Source: Lithospermum erythrorhizon
Taxonomy: Eukaryota; Streptophyta; Magnoliopsida; Boraginales; Boraginaceae
DNA: 64,000 nt
NCBI GenBank assembly: GCA_019722365.1
Contig: JADFUC010000709.1
Location: 248,001-312,000, forward strand
Reading direction: 5' to 3'
Shown: piece after piece, positions 12,444 through 25,543 of the stretch
Numbering within the stretch: position 1 is the stretch's first letter
Layout: every line of letters begins with the position of its first letter
Notes under the pieces: generated by a model
Seen by the model: only the letters and a program-made list of their open reading frames with translations
Database searches by the model: none
Told to the model about the DNA's origin: nothing
Position numbers and translations under genes: made by a program

Positions 12444-13149
12444 GTATAATAATAATTTGCATCTCTTTGATAGTTTGATGTAAAATATTGGTCTAAACTC
12501 TAATCTTAACTCATATACACTTCTCTCAGAAGTATATCTTCTTTCTAGACCAGTTTTTAGATCGGAGAGAATATTATATACTCTGTATCTATCAAAGTGT
12601 TAAAATGCTAAATATAGGTATAACTATAAGAATATACAACACTATTTGAGCATGCATATTTTAAAAGTAGTTATTTCAAGAAAAGGCTAAGGTTTGAGTT
12701 GTGTATGAATCGAGTCGAGTTGGAGAAATTTTAGTTCGATTAGGTGATCAATCCACATTTGGTATTGTAGAATGACATTTAAAAATAAACAAAAAAATCA
12801 AGCTATAATGATAACTAGATAAAAAACGAAAGGAATATGAAATTTCTAAATATGAAAAATATCCAGAAATAAGGGATGTAAAGAATTTTCATATTATCTC
12901 ACAATTCAACATGAGCTCTTTAGCTCTTCTAATAGTAGGATGTTTGTTAAACTCATTACGTACTTAAAATTAATTAATTCAGTACTTAATTGATTAAGTT
13001 TATTTGCTAATGAATTATTTTAAGTACTTAATAAATTAAATACTTATCAAAATCTTTAACAAAATTTTAAGTTAAAATTCTCAACTTATTGTTCTCTTCT
13101 TAAAAAAATTTAAAATGATAAAATCGAATTCTCTTATATAAATGATTTG
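12444..13149. other. AT-rich DNA, no gene
   Basis: No exon, element end or motif is recognised. If the pseudogene ever had downstream exons they are no longer recognisable here. Confidence 0.4.
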
Positions 13150-13168
13150 TCGCATTTAAAATATCCTC

Positions 13169-13241
<73 letters not shown>

Positions 13242-13900
13242 TTGTAATAATAATGTTAAAAATAAATAAAAAATAATAATAATATTAAATAGAAATAAAA
13301 ACAATAATAACAATAAAAAATAAAAAATAAAATAAATATAATAATAAATATAATAATATAGATGTGATAATAATAATAAAAAACAATAATAATAATAATA
13401 AAAAAAATAGTAATAATAACAAATAATAATAATAATAATAATAAATAACAATAATAATAATAATAAGAATAATAAAAAAAATAACAAAAAATATAATAAC
13501 AAAAATAATAAAATAAAAATAAATAAAATAATAATAATATTAAAATCATAATAATAACAAAAATAATAATAATAATAATATGTATGTAAGAATAATAAAA
13601 TAAAAATAAAAATAATAAAAATAAAAATGATAATAATAATAATAATAAGCAAAAAATAATAAAAATAAAAATAAAAATAATAATAATAATAAGAAAAATA
13701 ATTATAATAACAATAGTAAAAATAAAATAATTATAATTATATTATAATAATAATTAAAATAATAAGCATTAATAATACTTAATAATTATTATTGGTAATG
13801 ATAATAATAATTAATAATTTATTTTAATAATCATATTTATTCTATTCATATAAATAATATTTGTTATTTATTTATCTATTGTAATATTATTTATTTAATA
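13150..13900. repeat. Large (ATT)n/(TAA)n microsatellite and decayed simple-repeat tract
   Basis: A nearly pure ATT run of about 24 units spans roughly 13170-13242. It is followed by some 600 bp of AAT/TAA-based simple sequence broken by A-runs and single-base changes, fading into AT-rich DNA by about 13900. The long antisense frames here encode only Ile, Leu, Tyr, Phe and Asn and are artefacts of the repeat. Confidence 0.9.
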
Positions 13901-14377
13901 TATGATGTATAGATATAAATGAAATAGAATAGGGTTAAAATTGTTAATAAAAATTGATTTAAATCTTTTAAATCGTTTCGGATTTAACAAGGAATTAAGT
14001 AGTATGTAAATTTCACTTTAAATGAGATTCTTCTAGATATCATGAGGCGACCTCCTAATATGTGCTTAAAGATCATGATGATGTATAATTTAAATAAGCT
14101 ATGTCGGATCGAGTTATGAAAACATAGTTAATAATTGCATATAGTGCATAGCCTTGGGATAGGGTAGGAGTGAAAGTACAAGTTGGATAGAGACATGAAA
14201 AAGTAATCTCAGTTCCCCATAATTTTCCCTCCATTTTTTGGTTTTGGTATGCAACCAAAGAGCTGAGCTGTTATATCACTGTTTTTTAAATATTGTCTAC
14301 TCTTATCATCACTACTCCGTACCCTATGACTATTGAAATTCTGGGTTGTTTTTTGAGTTGAGTATTGTGTTGTATAA
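13901..14377. other. Upstream region of the demethylase gene
   Basis: AT-rich DNA with no coding signal. It should contain the promoter and 5' leader of the gene starting at 14378. I see no convincing TATA box. Confidence 0.35.
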
Positions 14378-17300
14378 ATGTCTATAAAAAGTGGGAAAGA
14401 TTTTGAGTCGATTAAGGAGGAAGTAGTACTTGTACAAATTGAAAGGAATCAAGAAGTTGGTTTGAAAAAAGCTGTGAAAAAATCTTCTTTTATAGAAAAA
14501 GAATCTGAATTTGTTAGTGGTGAAAAGGGTATTGATGAATTGGGGATGATGTCTGGAAAAAGTGGGAAAGATTGTGAGTTGATTAAGGAGGAAGTAGTAG
14601 TTGAACAAATTGAAGGGAATCAAGAAGTTGGTTTTAAAAAAGATGTGAAAAAGTCTTCTTTTATTGAAAAAAAATCTGAACTTGTTAGTAGTGAAAAGGG
14701 TATTGATGAATTGGGGATGATGATTGGAAAAAGTGAGAAAGATTGTGAGTTGATTAAGGAGGAAGTAGTTGTTGAAGGAAATTGTGTGGATTTTGTGAAA
14801 GATTCTTCCTTTATGGAACAAGAATGTGAAAATGCTAGAGTGGATGAAAAGGGCAATGATGAATTGGGTAATGGAGAAGGTGGTGTGGAATCTGAAATTG
14901 TTAATGGTGAAAAGGGTATTGATGAATTGGGGATAATGTCTGGGAAAAATTGTGAATTCATAGTAGAGGAAGTGGTTGCTGAGGGTAATCAAGTAGGTGG
15001 CTTAGAGGAAGTTCTGAAAGATTCTTCTTTTATGAAACAAGAATCTGAAATTGGTACTGATAATGAGGGTAGTGATGAATTTGAGGTTATTGGGGGTAAG
15101 GAAAAGGAGATAGTCGGTGTTGAAATGCCTGAACAAAATGGTAACCATACTTTGTTGGTGAAGGAGGAAGATTTGAGAATGGTTGTGCAGAATCAAGAAG
15201 ATGGTGAGGATGATGTGAGGGATTCGTGTTTTATTGAACATGATTTTGATGGTGAGAAATCTTCGAAGGGATTTGCTGCTTTTGAAGATGGTGGATGTGA
15301 ATTGAAGTGTGTGGAGGAAGATAAATTTGTTAAAATGATTGAAGATACAGATCAGTTAGGAGTTATTGGGGGTAAGGAGGTTGAGGAGAAGGTTGATGTT
15401 AAAATGTCTGAATCAGATGAAACAGATACCAAGGTGAGGGAGGAGAAAGTTGACGTTGCCATGTCTGAACGAGATGAAGAGGATACCAAGGTTAGGGAGG
15501 AGAAAGTTGATGTTAAAATGTCTAAACGAGATGAAAAGTATACCGAGTTGAGGGAGGTGAAAGTAGAGAACTCAGAGGAGAACGAAAATAAGGGTGAGGA
15601 TAATGTAGGTGAAGCTAATGGTGAGCTAACTCAGAAAAGATCTGGTGCTGGTCGTAAAAGGGGGAGGAAGAAGAATGATGCATCTCAAATTGGAGAAATT
15701 ACTGAGGTGAGGGGGGAGAAAGTAGAGAACCCAGAGGAGAATGAAAATAAGGGTGAGGATAATGTAGGTGAAGCTAATGGCGAGCTAACTCAGAAAAGAT
15801 CTGGTACTGGTCGTAAAAGGGGGAGGAAGAAGAAGGATGCATCTCAAATTGGAGAAATTACTGAGGTGAGGGGGGAGAGAGTAGAGAACCCAGAGGAGAA
15901 TGAAATTAAGGGTGGGGACAATGTAGGTGAAGCTACTGGTGATCTAACTCAGAAAAGATCCAGTGCTGGTGGTAAAAGGGGGATGAAGAAGAAGGGTGCA
16001 TCTCAAATGGGAGCAGATACTTTAGAACTTAGGAGATCTTCTCGATCCAAGTCTGTTACTATTTACAATGAGGAAATGATTTTTGACTTGATGGATGATG
16101 GTCATGGAAAGAAAAAAAGACGAAAAACAAAAGGAAGCAATGTCAATGGCAGTATACCAGCACTGAGGAAAGAAAAAAGGATTATCAGTAATGATGATGG
16201 AGGAAAAGAGACGAGTGCTGATTCTTCCGGACATGAGAAAACAAAACGAAAGATACAGAATCAATCCGGTAGTTCAGAAGATAAATCAAATAAACCTGAC
16301 GAACAACCAAATAAGAGAGTGTTTAGAAAGGATGAGCAGGTCTTTGCTTTCACAATTCAAATTATTTGATCTTTAGTTTCTAATTAGTAACTTGTGGTAC
16401 TGTATTTTACATGTTATGGATTGGTTATGTTGACAGGGGTTATTGCAATCAAACATGTGTCATCAATGCCAAAGGAATGACAAGGGTAGAGTTGTCAGGT
16501 GTACCAAGTGTAAGACAAAGCGCTATTGCGTTCCTTGCATGACTAGCTGGTATGATTTTCCTATCATCTCTCCTTTCTCCCAGTCTGATACTAGTTTTAA
16601 ACCTCTTATTATTGTGCCAGTTTATGAAATCATATTCACAAGCATCACTGCAGTAATTTATGTGGTTAAAATCGCCATTCTAAGTTTCATGCCTACTCAA
16701 TAAGGTTGTAGAAAAAATACTCTTATCTTGTCCATGTCACCTGATATGTAGTCAGTTCTATGCTTGTGTAGTTGTCCCTTATTGTTAAATTTACCATTCA
16801 CAGGTACCCTAAGATGAATGAGGAGGACTTTGCTGAGGCCTGCCCTGTTTGTTGCAAGAATTGCAATTGCAAAGGGTGCTTGAGGTTGGATGCACCAATA
16901 AAGGTTTGCTTTTCTGGTTGACGGTGATGTTATTTTTTTATGCCATGCTAGGATCTTCATTATTCTTGATTATTTCGCAGGAGGTAAAAAAGAGTACAGA
17001 ACTTAAATTTAGTAAGGAAGAAAAGGTTCACTTTGCCAAACATATCCTGCGAGAACTTCGTCCCTTTTTGAAGCACTTCAATGCAATTCAAGTATTAGAA
17101 CATGAAAAAGAGGCAAATATTCAAGGTTCTTTGATCTTACTCTTGAGGCTACTCTTGTAAAGTTGGTTTGTGCAACCTTATGTGAAATTTAGGTGCAAAA
17201 TGACCTCTGATATTTATCATGAAGTTCACATTGATATGGACATGTAATTATGTTTGTCTGGATACATAACAGTTGGCATTTAATTTACTGTACGAAGGAT

Positions 17301-20300
17301 GCATGAACATAAATATCCTGATGGTTTTCAAAACATACATCTTATGAACTGATATCTTTTGAAGTGGCAAAGATTAATTTTTTTGTCCTGTTTTATAGGA
17401 AAGTGAAGGCTATTAAGATATCAACCTTCCTTTATTTCTATGTTTCATGGTCCTATATTATAATTTATTCTACGTATTTCCCAATATGCATTGACCGAGC
17501 AGGAGTACCAGTCTCAGAGGTAAAAGTACCAAAAGCAAAATGCCGGATAGATGAAAGAATATTTTGGTTAGTTTCCTTGACATGCTTTCAATGACTTTCT
17601 TTTATTTCAGTGAGCTTACTTGAAAATGTTTGGCAAACCCTTTTACAGCAACAACTGCAAAACCTCGATAGCTGATTTTCATAGAAGCTGTCCACAATGT
17701 TCCTATGATCTCTGCCTAACCTGTTGCCAAGAGCTGAGAGAAGGTCACTTTCAGGGATCTGAAGAAGTTGAAATGAAGTATATTGATAGAGGAAAAGAGT
17801 ATTTGCATGGTGGTGAGGCTAACACCTGTATTCCAGCTTTTGCAAAATCTTCCACGCGTTCAACAAGTGAAGACAATTCTGGTCGTGTATCAAGAGTACT
17901 TGGATGGAAAGCTAACCGAAATGGTAGTATCCCTTGTCCTCCAAAGGAAATGGATGGTTGTGGAGAAGGTAATTTGGAACTGAAGAGTTTATATTCAGGT
18001 AATTGGGTTTCAGAATTGTTAGTGAAAGTGGAAGAGGCATCTACACTGTGTAATCTACAAGAAGAACTTGATAATTCTGGTGAGCACGAGCGTTGCTCAT
18101 GTTTGAGATCTGTTGGTCAAACTGAAGCAGGGACTGGTAAGTCATGCAAAGCAGCCTCTCGGCCAAATTCTGATGACAATTATTTACTTTGCCCAAGTGC
18201 TACAGAGATGAGTCCTGAAGATCTGAAGCATTTCCAGCGGCATTGGTCCAGTGGAGAGCCAGTTATTGTGAGCAACGTGCTCGAGACAACATTTGGTCTT
18301 AGTTGGGAGCCAATGGTGATGTGGCGTGCATGTCGTCAAATAAAAAATCTCAACCATGAAGTTCTTCTGGACGTGATTGCCTTAAATTGCTTGGATTGGT
18401 GTGAGGTTAGTTTCATGTTCCATGAATTGAGTCTGCATATGTGTGCATCTAGTTTTTGTCACTGTTATGCACTACCCTAAAGGACATTAGTTGAGCTTCT
18501 GATATTGCTAGTATCCTTGATAGAAGCCATCCTTTCCAGTAGGCATAGCGGAAACTCTACATATTTGTCTGATTTTCGCCTATGCATTTCAAGTTGTTAT
18601 TGCTGAATGCCTGAATCTCATTGTCCTGTCTAACTGATGTTTTTTCATGAATTAAAAGAGTGATCAGATTTATGCTGCCTGAAAAATTTATTTACAATGA
18701 TCTATATTGTCTTGTTGAGAGTACTTCTAACTGATATCTGAACTAGTTTTTCTCTTTTTGTTGAAAGGCGGTTTTGGAAATATGTAATAGTTGGAATGCA
18801 AAATCAGTGATCTATTGAGTACATATCTTGAATGAAATGTTGCCCAATGGTTTTCTCGCACTCTTCATCTCTGCCTGCATAATTGCATTTGTTGTATACT
18901 TAATAAATCAATTTGTTTTGTTTTATTTCCTTCAGCACACAAATATGCACGCTTGCCCTTACTAGTAAAGAATTTGTTCTAGGCGATGTGCCTTGGTTTG
19001 TTGACTTGTTCTTTCTGTTGATGATTCAAGAGACTAGAAATGATTGATTTTCAATTGACTTCTAATTTATGTCTCTTTTTCAATAAATTTAATAAAAACC
19101 TCAATGTCACTAATTTTGTTATTCTATTAATTCAATAGTATACATCTGTTTTTCTGCACCTTTTACAGCTTTTTAGCCAAATAAATAATACATGCATTGC
19201 CGATATTGACAATAATTTATCACCTTTAACTGCCACACTTGGATGATCTTATTTCTGGGATTATCCACAGGTCGATATTAATGTGCACAAATTCTTCAAA
19301 GGGTATTCTGAGGGTAAATTTGACGGTGAAGGCTGGCCACTGATCCTGAAATTAAAAGACTGGCCACCATCTAATTTGTTTGAGGAGCGGTTACCTCGTC
19401 ATAATGCAGAGTTCATCACTTGCTTACCTTTTAAGGCGTACACACATCCCGGTGATGGCTATCTGAATCTTGCTTGCAAGCTACCTAAGAAGTCTTTGAA
19501 ACCTGATTTGGGTCCAAAGACATACATTGCATATGGTGTCACTATGGAACTTGGCCGTGGGGACTCAGTGACCAAGCTTCACTGTGACATGGCTGATGCT
19601 GTAAGTTGTCTCTTCGTACATTCTATTGTTCTTCCATCTGCATTTATGATTGCATTCATTTTTTTTTGCTTTACTTGGGGGCTTTCCATTGTGATTATAC
19701 TGAGGTAAATCTGCTTTTTTGTTTGTTTGATAGGAACGTTGATGGTTTTTACACTCTGCCTATGGATAACCACACTCTATTTCTCTGATTAATTACAATA
19801 ATACCTCTTATGCCCCTGGTAAATTATAGTATAAATTTTTGATAGCCATCTCTCCATCAAGGGTGCTGTTGTAGTTTACCACCTAAAGTGGAGTGCAGTC
19901 ATCAATGGGTAGAGTGTAAAATTCACTTCTCGATAAATTGTCTCTATTTGTGAAGTCTTTCTCTTGTGAAGGGGCCTAACTAATTTCTGTCAATGTGACA
20001 CTATTTAAGAAGTCATTTTAATGTTCTCATGATAATTTGATATTAGTTCTTAATAGTTAATACCAAGATCTGGATATTAATCGTCGCTCTTTGGATCACA
20101 ACTGGTCATTTCAGGTGAATGTATTGGCCCATACTCAACAAGTACCCTTGGATCCTGAGAAAATTAAAGCTATAGAAAAACTGAAACGAAAACATACTAC
20201 CCAGGATCAGAGAGAGCTTGATAAAAATGATATGTTGATGAATCAAATGGCAGAGAAGAATAACATTAGCTTTAAATCCGGTGCATCATTAGGAGAAGAA

Positions 20301-23300
20301 TCCAGCATTGAAGCTGAAGGTAATACAAGTAAGAAAGGCTGTGGGAAAAAGACGGGGAAGAAGAAATCTGCGTCTGGGGTAGGAGGGAGGCTGGATCACA
20401 ATGGAGATCATGGAAAGACCAGTAATAATGATTTGACAAACACTTCTGAGAGTTTCGATGGAACTGAGGGAGGTGCCTTATGGGACATTTTCAGGAGACA
20501 AGATATTCCTAAGCTGGAGGACTATCTTAAGAAACACTACAAGGAATTCAGACACATCCATTGTTCTCCTCTTCAGCAGGTAATGGAAAATGTTGATATA
20601 TACATAATATTTTGGCTTAGGGGAGTGATATTGAAGTCCAAACTTGATAAATAGAAAAGCTTGTCAAAATCACCAAACTTCTTTATTCTATTAGCAACCA
20701 TTTAATGAGAAAACATCAATAGTCCTTCCTCAAAGCTTAGCACACATTTGGCATTATTTTTTGTTAGTGATTAAATCAGGGCATATTATTTTGAAGTAGT
20801 TTGTGAAAACTTCCTAAATTGGTTTGAAACAATTTTTTCATCACTTTAATCATCTAAGAAGAGAAATCTCAAACCCTTTGATAAATCCCATCGTTGTGGA
20901 TGCTGCTTCAACTTAGGGAACTTCTGTTGTTATTGGATTTTAATTAGTTCCGGCTGTTATGTGAAGTCTTGCAAGGATATCTATTCATACTTGTCTGGCT
21001 GTTGGCACTAAATTGAATTACTAAAAGTAGCTCTGTAGTTGCCCTTAATATTCGGCGTAGGCAATTCCTGTTCTGACTTTTAGCACTTCTATATTATAAC
21101 GAGAAAATCTTATCTTTCCTTTTACACAGGTTGTTCACCCAATTCATGATCAAACGTTTTACCTTACCGTAGAGCATAAACGAAGATTGAAGGAGGAATA
21201 TGGTTGGTTTTCTCTAAAGGCCTACTCACTATTTAAAATGCTTTAACTACCTTTCATGTTTATTTACTAGGCTGAGGTAATTCGTCTGGCAGGAATTGAG
21301 CCTTGGACCTTCGTCCAGAAAGTAGGTGAGGCCGTCTTCATTCCAGCAGGTTGCCCTCACCAAGTTAGGAATTTGGAGGTGAGTTATATTTTCCAATTTC
21401 CTATACCATAAAAGGCATAACTTGAAGTCAATTGCCTTCATTAATAGAATTGGTATAAGACATCGCAAAACTTGCCTATAATGATCAACCATGCTTTAAT
21501 TTGTAGCGATTAAACTTGTTTTAGATAGAATTTAAAGAAGCTTGCTTTCTTAATTAATATTTCCATATTTTATTTTGAAGTTGTGAGTTGTCACTGTATT
21601 GAAGGTTTTAGTGAAAATTAGAAAAACTTGTGTTAAAAGGCGCATGATACACTTATGAAATAGATGTGATGTCTATGATTTGTGTAGAGGGCGGAGAGCA
21701 TTTTTCATTTTGCAAGTGAACTTTGTTGTGGCAATACTTTGGCACACAAATCTCAACAATGGAGGTTCCCATATTTTATTTTTTGGCTTGAGGTTGCACA
21801 ACAAACTTAGCCATTACGGTTTCTTGATGATGCTGCACGAAAGCAATGAGCACAACACAAATGAATGGAGGCAAAAGAAACAAGGTGGTCATAGTCTAAT
21901 GGAGACGGAAGATGTGATAAAGAAAATGAGGCGTGGTTTGGTGAATTGGATAGGTTTTATAGAGCAAATAATACTCTCAAGACTAACCAAGTCCCTAATT
22001 TGAAAACGAAGATGGGGTATCCCTCATGATGATTAAAAGTCTAAAAACGTTCCGACCTTCTTTTAATTAGTTATTGTTAGTGGATCAATGGGCCGGGTTT
22101 CTTGAACTTGCTTTAAGGACTGTAGCCATCTAGACCGTCCATGGGCAGGTGAGCTAAAACCTTAGTGAGGGTGGTGATTTTAGAAGACACTATATCAAAT
22201 GATCTAAAGATAATGGGCTTAATTGAGGAAATGATCCACACATAGTGTTGAATGTTGACATTGTATTCTCATACTCAGCCTCTTTAATGGGATGAGACTA
22301 TATCAAATGACTTAGAGTTTGTGGGATTAACGAAGAAAATGACCCATGTAGCTCCCCTTAGTTTGGTTTTGTTGGTATTGATTTTAACACTTCATCAAAT
22401 GACCTAGAGTTTTTGAGATTAACGAAAAAAATGACCCATACATAGAGCTGAATGAACACATTATATTCTTATGGTCAACTCCCCTTAGTTTGGTTTGGTT
22501 GGTATTCAGTTTAGCACTTCATCAATTGGTAACTACATTTCACTTTTGGTCATGGTCACATGAACCATTCATACACCAAATGACCCCGAATGGGTTAGAG
22601 TATTAATTGAGAACGAGTCGTTCTTACATCGGATATGGACGTTGATCCAGACAACCCAAAGCTATGATGATTACGTTGTCAAGAGATGGTGTGAATATGA
22701 GAGAATGAAGATGAAAGGAGGTGTGCGGATGACAAAAGGAAAATAAGGGGAAAGAACAAATGAATGGGAATATATGATTAAATGAAGATAAACTAAAGTG
22801 TTGGTTTTCGGTTGATGACACCTCGTTCCTCGCAGATGGAGAGTGAGTCGGATGATCCAGTTTGGAAAGCCTTGCTTCGATTAATGTATAATATATAACG
22901 AATCCTTGAAAGGAAGACATTGCTAATTTATGAATTTACAAATTGCCATAGTTGGAGGGTCCAAGTAAGTTCCAAGTTGGCTACCCTTGTTTGAAATTTG
23001 AAAATATACTTTGTTTGAATTGCCTTTCTTCTATGTTTGAATGAGTGATTCTATCTTTTCATGGTAAACAGGAAAAACTGTGAAAAATTATAAAATTATG
23101 TCTTTCAAATTCGAGTTTTTATCAAAAGATTCAACTTATTAGATATTACTTCCTCCATTCAAAATGTTTGATTGTTTAGAACAAAAGTCTTGTTTCAAGA
23201 TAATTACTGATATTTTTCGTTAGCTTTTTAGTTTTGTCTCTATAAAGTTTCAATACCGATCTTAAAGTGTAAAATTACCTTTAATTCTTAAAGGATAACA

Positions 23301-24360
23301 AGATACATTTGCACACATCCTTAATATAGTAATTTTAGTTTAAACAATCACTTATTTCGAGTCGGAGATAAACTACTAGGATTAGTCTGGTGTCGATGAG
23401 ATATTACTCGCAATGACCAGACCAGACCCTAGGATAGTATAAATTAAACACTTTATACAAACAAATACTCATTCCATTCTAATTTACATGATCATGTACC
23501 CAAAAAAATTCTCTTTCCTTTTTACTTGATCATATATGATTTCAATGTAAATTTATTTTGATTTTTACACTTTTGTCCTTTAATAAAATAATTTTTATTT
23601 TTATAATTAACTAAAGTGTCTTTGGATAATGTATTTTTTAGGGTATGTAAGTAATATTACTTAACTCCTTAATAAAGTACTTTGTACCTCTATGATCAAG
23701 TGAATTGGAACGGAGGGAATATATATTAAAATTTTGAACATTTAAGTTAGTTAAATAAGGACATTTTTGGGTCTATAACTTTTTTTAGAGGTGATGCTCT
23801 AGATGTCTATAAGGTTTTTTTATGAGAGCTGTTTTAAAAAAGATTGCAGTAATTACTACAATGCTTATCATTTTCTCATGTCTATTATTAGTTTTGTTGG
23901 TTTAATTTGTGAAGATGTTGTTTACTAACTTATTCCTGTTTTATTGATTAAACTTAAAAGACTTAATTTGTGCTTGTACAGTCATGTATAAAGGTAGCTC
24001 TCGATTTTGTATCGCCTGAGAATATCAACGAATGCATTCGTTTGACTGAAGAGTTTCGAGTTCTTCCCCAGAATCACAGGTCTAAGGAAGATAAACTAGA
24101 GGTATTATGCTTCTAATTTTGTTCGTGATTCTATTGGCCGATTGACATTTGTGTGAAGTATTATTACGTACTTTGAAATGTTTGTTGTATTCATGATCAG
24201 GTGAAGAAAATGAGTCTTCATGCAATGGAATCGGCTCTGAAAGATCTGAAACTAGTATGTTGTCCTCTCCATTCCTCTCTTCTATGGATCTTTTTACACT
24301 CAGTTTCCTCATAATGTATCCGGTGTTTGTGTTTGTCTCTTTTAGCTAACCCTAACATGA
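14378..24360 (+). CDS. JMJ25: JmjC histone H3K9 demethylase, KDM3/JMJ25-like
   Basis: Plant KDM3-type Fe(II)/2-oxoglutarate demethylases remove H3K9 methyl marks in the nucleus. Exons: 14378-16339, 16437-16549, 16804-16903, 16981-17125, 17503-17566, 17649-18405, 19271-19600, 20115-20579, 21130-21202, 21293-21378, 23982-24101, 24201-24254 and a tentative last one at 24346-24360. All join in phase to give about 1,427 residues. Residues 1-654 are acidic and repeat-rich, with three [12 protein letters not shown] basic motifs. A RING-like Cys-rich finger follows (about 662-720; [28 protein letters not shown]). A second Cys cluster lies near 783-825 ([25 protein letters not shown]). The JmjC domain occupies about 1000-1400. 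It keeps the metal ligands H1151 and D1153 in KLHCDMADA and H1359 in [11 protein letters not shown], so catalysis looks intact. Intron 10 is 2.6 kb. The final exon (encoding LTLT) is the weakest part, and so is the exact start. Confidence 0.9.
14390..14790 (+). repeat. In-frame coding repeat A in demethylase exon 1
   Basis: A unit of about 170-175 bp encodes SGKxxKDxExIKEEVVxx[16 protein letters not shown] and [10 protein letters not shown]. It occurs twice nearly complete and a third time partly, with diverged echoes of SSFMEQE and KGIDELG until about 15070. The copies stay in frame, so the protein lengthens by roughly 57 residues per unit. Confidence 0.8.
15545..16021 (+). repeat. In-frame coding repeat B, three 159-bp units with AT-hook-like motifs
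   Basis: Three units start at about 15545, 15704 and 15863, a period of 159 bp or 53 residues. Each encodes [27 protein letters not shown], then a basic RKRGRKK-type motif and ASQ. The third copy has weakened this motif to GGKRGMKKK. Units 1 and 2 are nearly identical, pointing to recent expansion or homogenisation. The motif resembles an AT-hook or nuclear localisation signal but lacks the flanking prolines of a canonical AT-hook. Confidence 0.85.
22190..22515. repeat. Intronic tandem repeat in demethylase intron 10
   Basis: About three diverged units of roughly 110-130 bp share CATCAAATGACCTAGAGTTT, GGGATTAACGAAGAAAATGACC and CTCCCCTTAGTTTGGTTTGG. They lie inside the large 21379-23981 intron. 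The rest of that intron also holds unclassified, less AT-rich DNA at 21680-22920 with short open frames on both strands but no recognisable protein domain. It is probably a degraded insertion. Confidence 0.6.
23468..23719. mobile_element. Stowaway-like MITE in demethylase intron 10
   Basis: The left end reads TA, CTCATTCCATTCTAATTTAC, ATGATCA. The right end reads TGATCAAGTGAATTGGAACG, GAGGGAA, TA. The two ends are imperfect inverted repeats with TA target duplication. The length of about 250 bp and lack of coding capacity fit a Stowaway MITE. Confidence 0.7.
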
Positions 24361-24955
24361 ATTGTCTGATGTCTTGTTGATACTACTGTTGTCTTAACAT
24401 ACTCAGTAATCATGCTACCTTGTTTTGCTGAATTTATTAGAGGGCATAGGTACCTAGATATGTCCTACTTGCAGCTTTATGGTACTGTATCTTTATATAA
24501 ACATGGAAATGTGAATGTTGACAATCTCTTTGAGTTCGCAGGGATAAAAATGTCCTTTTTATTGTTGCAATCGGCTTCCACTTTGGTCGCCAGGTATGTT
24601 TTTCTGGTGTTTTATTTTGTTCTATGTCGGTTTATTTGTTTTTGCCAAGCTAGTTTAGCTGTCTTATGTCTAAACTCTAAACGTAATCAACTACTGAAAA
24701 TGTAGAAATAGCCAGAATATGTATTTGATTAATTTGCCTTTATTGGATAAGGAGAAGATCGTTGAGCTTTTAAGAATTGAAGTTTTTATTGTCTAACAAG
24801 TTAGAAGAATGAAGAAACCCTCTGTTTCGTAGTTCAATGCTTTACTAGCTTACCTGTAACAATTCTAAATCTTTAACAGTCATTTGCTCCCTGTTAGGAT
24901 CCCTTGCTTCGATTTATATTTACAAGGTGGAACACAGTTTTTTTTCTTGAGACAA
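24361..24955. other. Presumed 3' untranslated and flanking DNA of the demethylase
   Basis: A 97-codon open frame beginning at 24412 is hydrophobic and has no family features, so I treat it as non-coding. The terminal exon of the demethylase may lie here if the proposed LTLT exon is wrong. Confidence 0.4.
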
Positions 24956-25293
24956 TGTCATGACCCTACATTAGTGAATCATGTGGTCCAAAGACAAGAA
25001 ATGTGATCAAAGTAATTAGAATAATTGTTAGTATTTCAATATTAAGTATTTACTATTTCATAAAATGAATATATTAGAACTATATATATATGAATGTAAT
25101 GTGAACCATTAGAGATTAGAATGAAATAAATTAATTATGCTTCTATCTCTAGTTTCTCTTTTCTCTATCTCTCTAATCTCTTTTTAATTCTATTTCTAAT
25201 TTCCTTCAACTATTTTCTTTCCCAACTATCTCTTTCCTTTATTCTACTTATTCTTCAACTATCAATCTGTAATAACCTAACAAGGTCATGACA
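24956..25293 (+). repeat. 5' LTR
   Basis: The LTR is 338 bp and starts and ends with the perfect 10-bp inverted repeat TGTCATGACC / GGTCATGACA. It matches 27915-28603 through landmarks such as ATAATTGTTAGTATTTCAAT, GAACCATTAGAGAT and TATCTCTAGTTT. Confidence 0.85.
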
Positions 25294-25295
25294 CG

Positions 25296-25309
25296 TGGTA
25301 TCAGATTGG
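25296..25309 (+). other. Primer-binding site, initiator tRNA-Met type
   Basis: The sequence TGGTATCAGATTGG lies two bases after the 5' LTR. Its first ten bases match the standard plant retrotransposon primer site complementary to the 3' end of initiator tRNA-Met. Confidence 0.8.
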
Positions 25310-25543
25310 ACGATCCTCTATCGACAATTCGCTGCAATCATATTAAAAAAAAAGTTCAAAATACTTGGATGTGCAAATGTTTCACCAGCAATGCCCGATT
25401 TATCTTCTCCGGGGACTGATTACAGGACTGACTTAAGTAATCTCTAGCCACGCACATATATGTTTCTAAAGTATTTCCACAAACGATCATAATGTTGATA
25501 TCAATGAGAATTTGGATGTTACTTTCGGGTAGACAAATATGAG

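Noticed and set aside
13134..13652. 172-codon antisense open frame rich in Ile, Leu, Tyr, Phe and Asn
   Set aside because: It is the translation of ATT/TAA simple sequence and has no complexity, domain or start context.
14330..14992. 220-codon antisense open frame over demethylase exon 1
   Set aside because: It is the shadow of the in-frame repeats of the sense coding exon; the sense frame is spliced to a recognisable protein.
24412..24705. 97-codon hydrophobic open frame after the demethylase
   Set aside because: No homology or splice support; most likely 3' flank of the demethylase.
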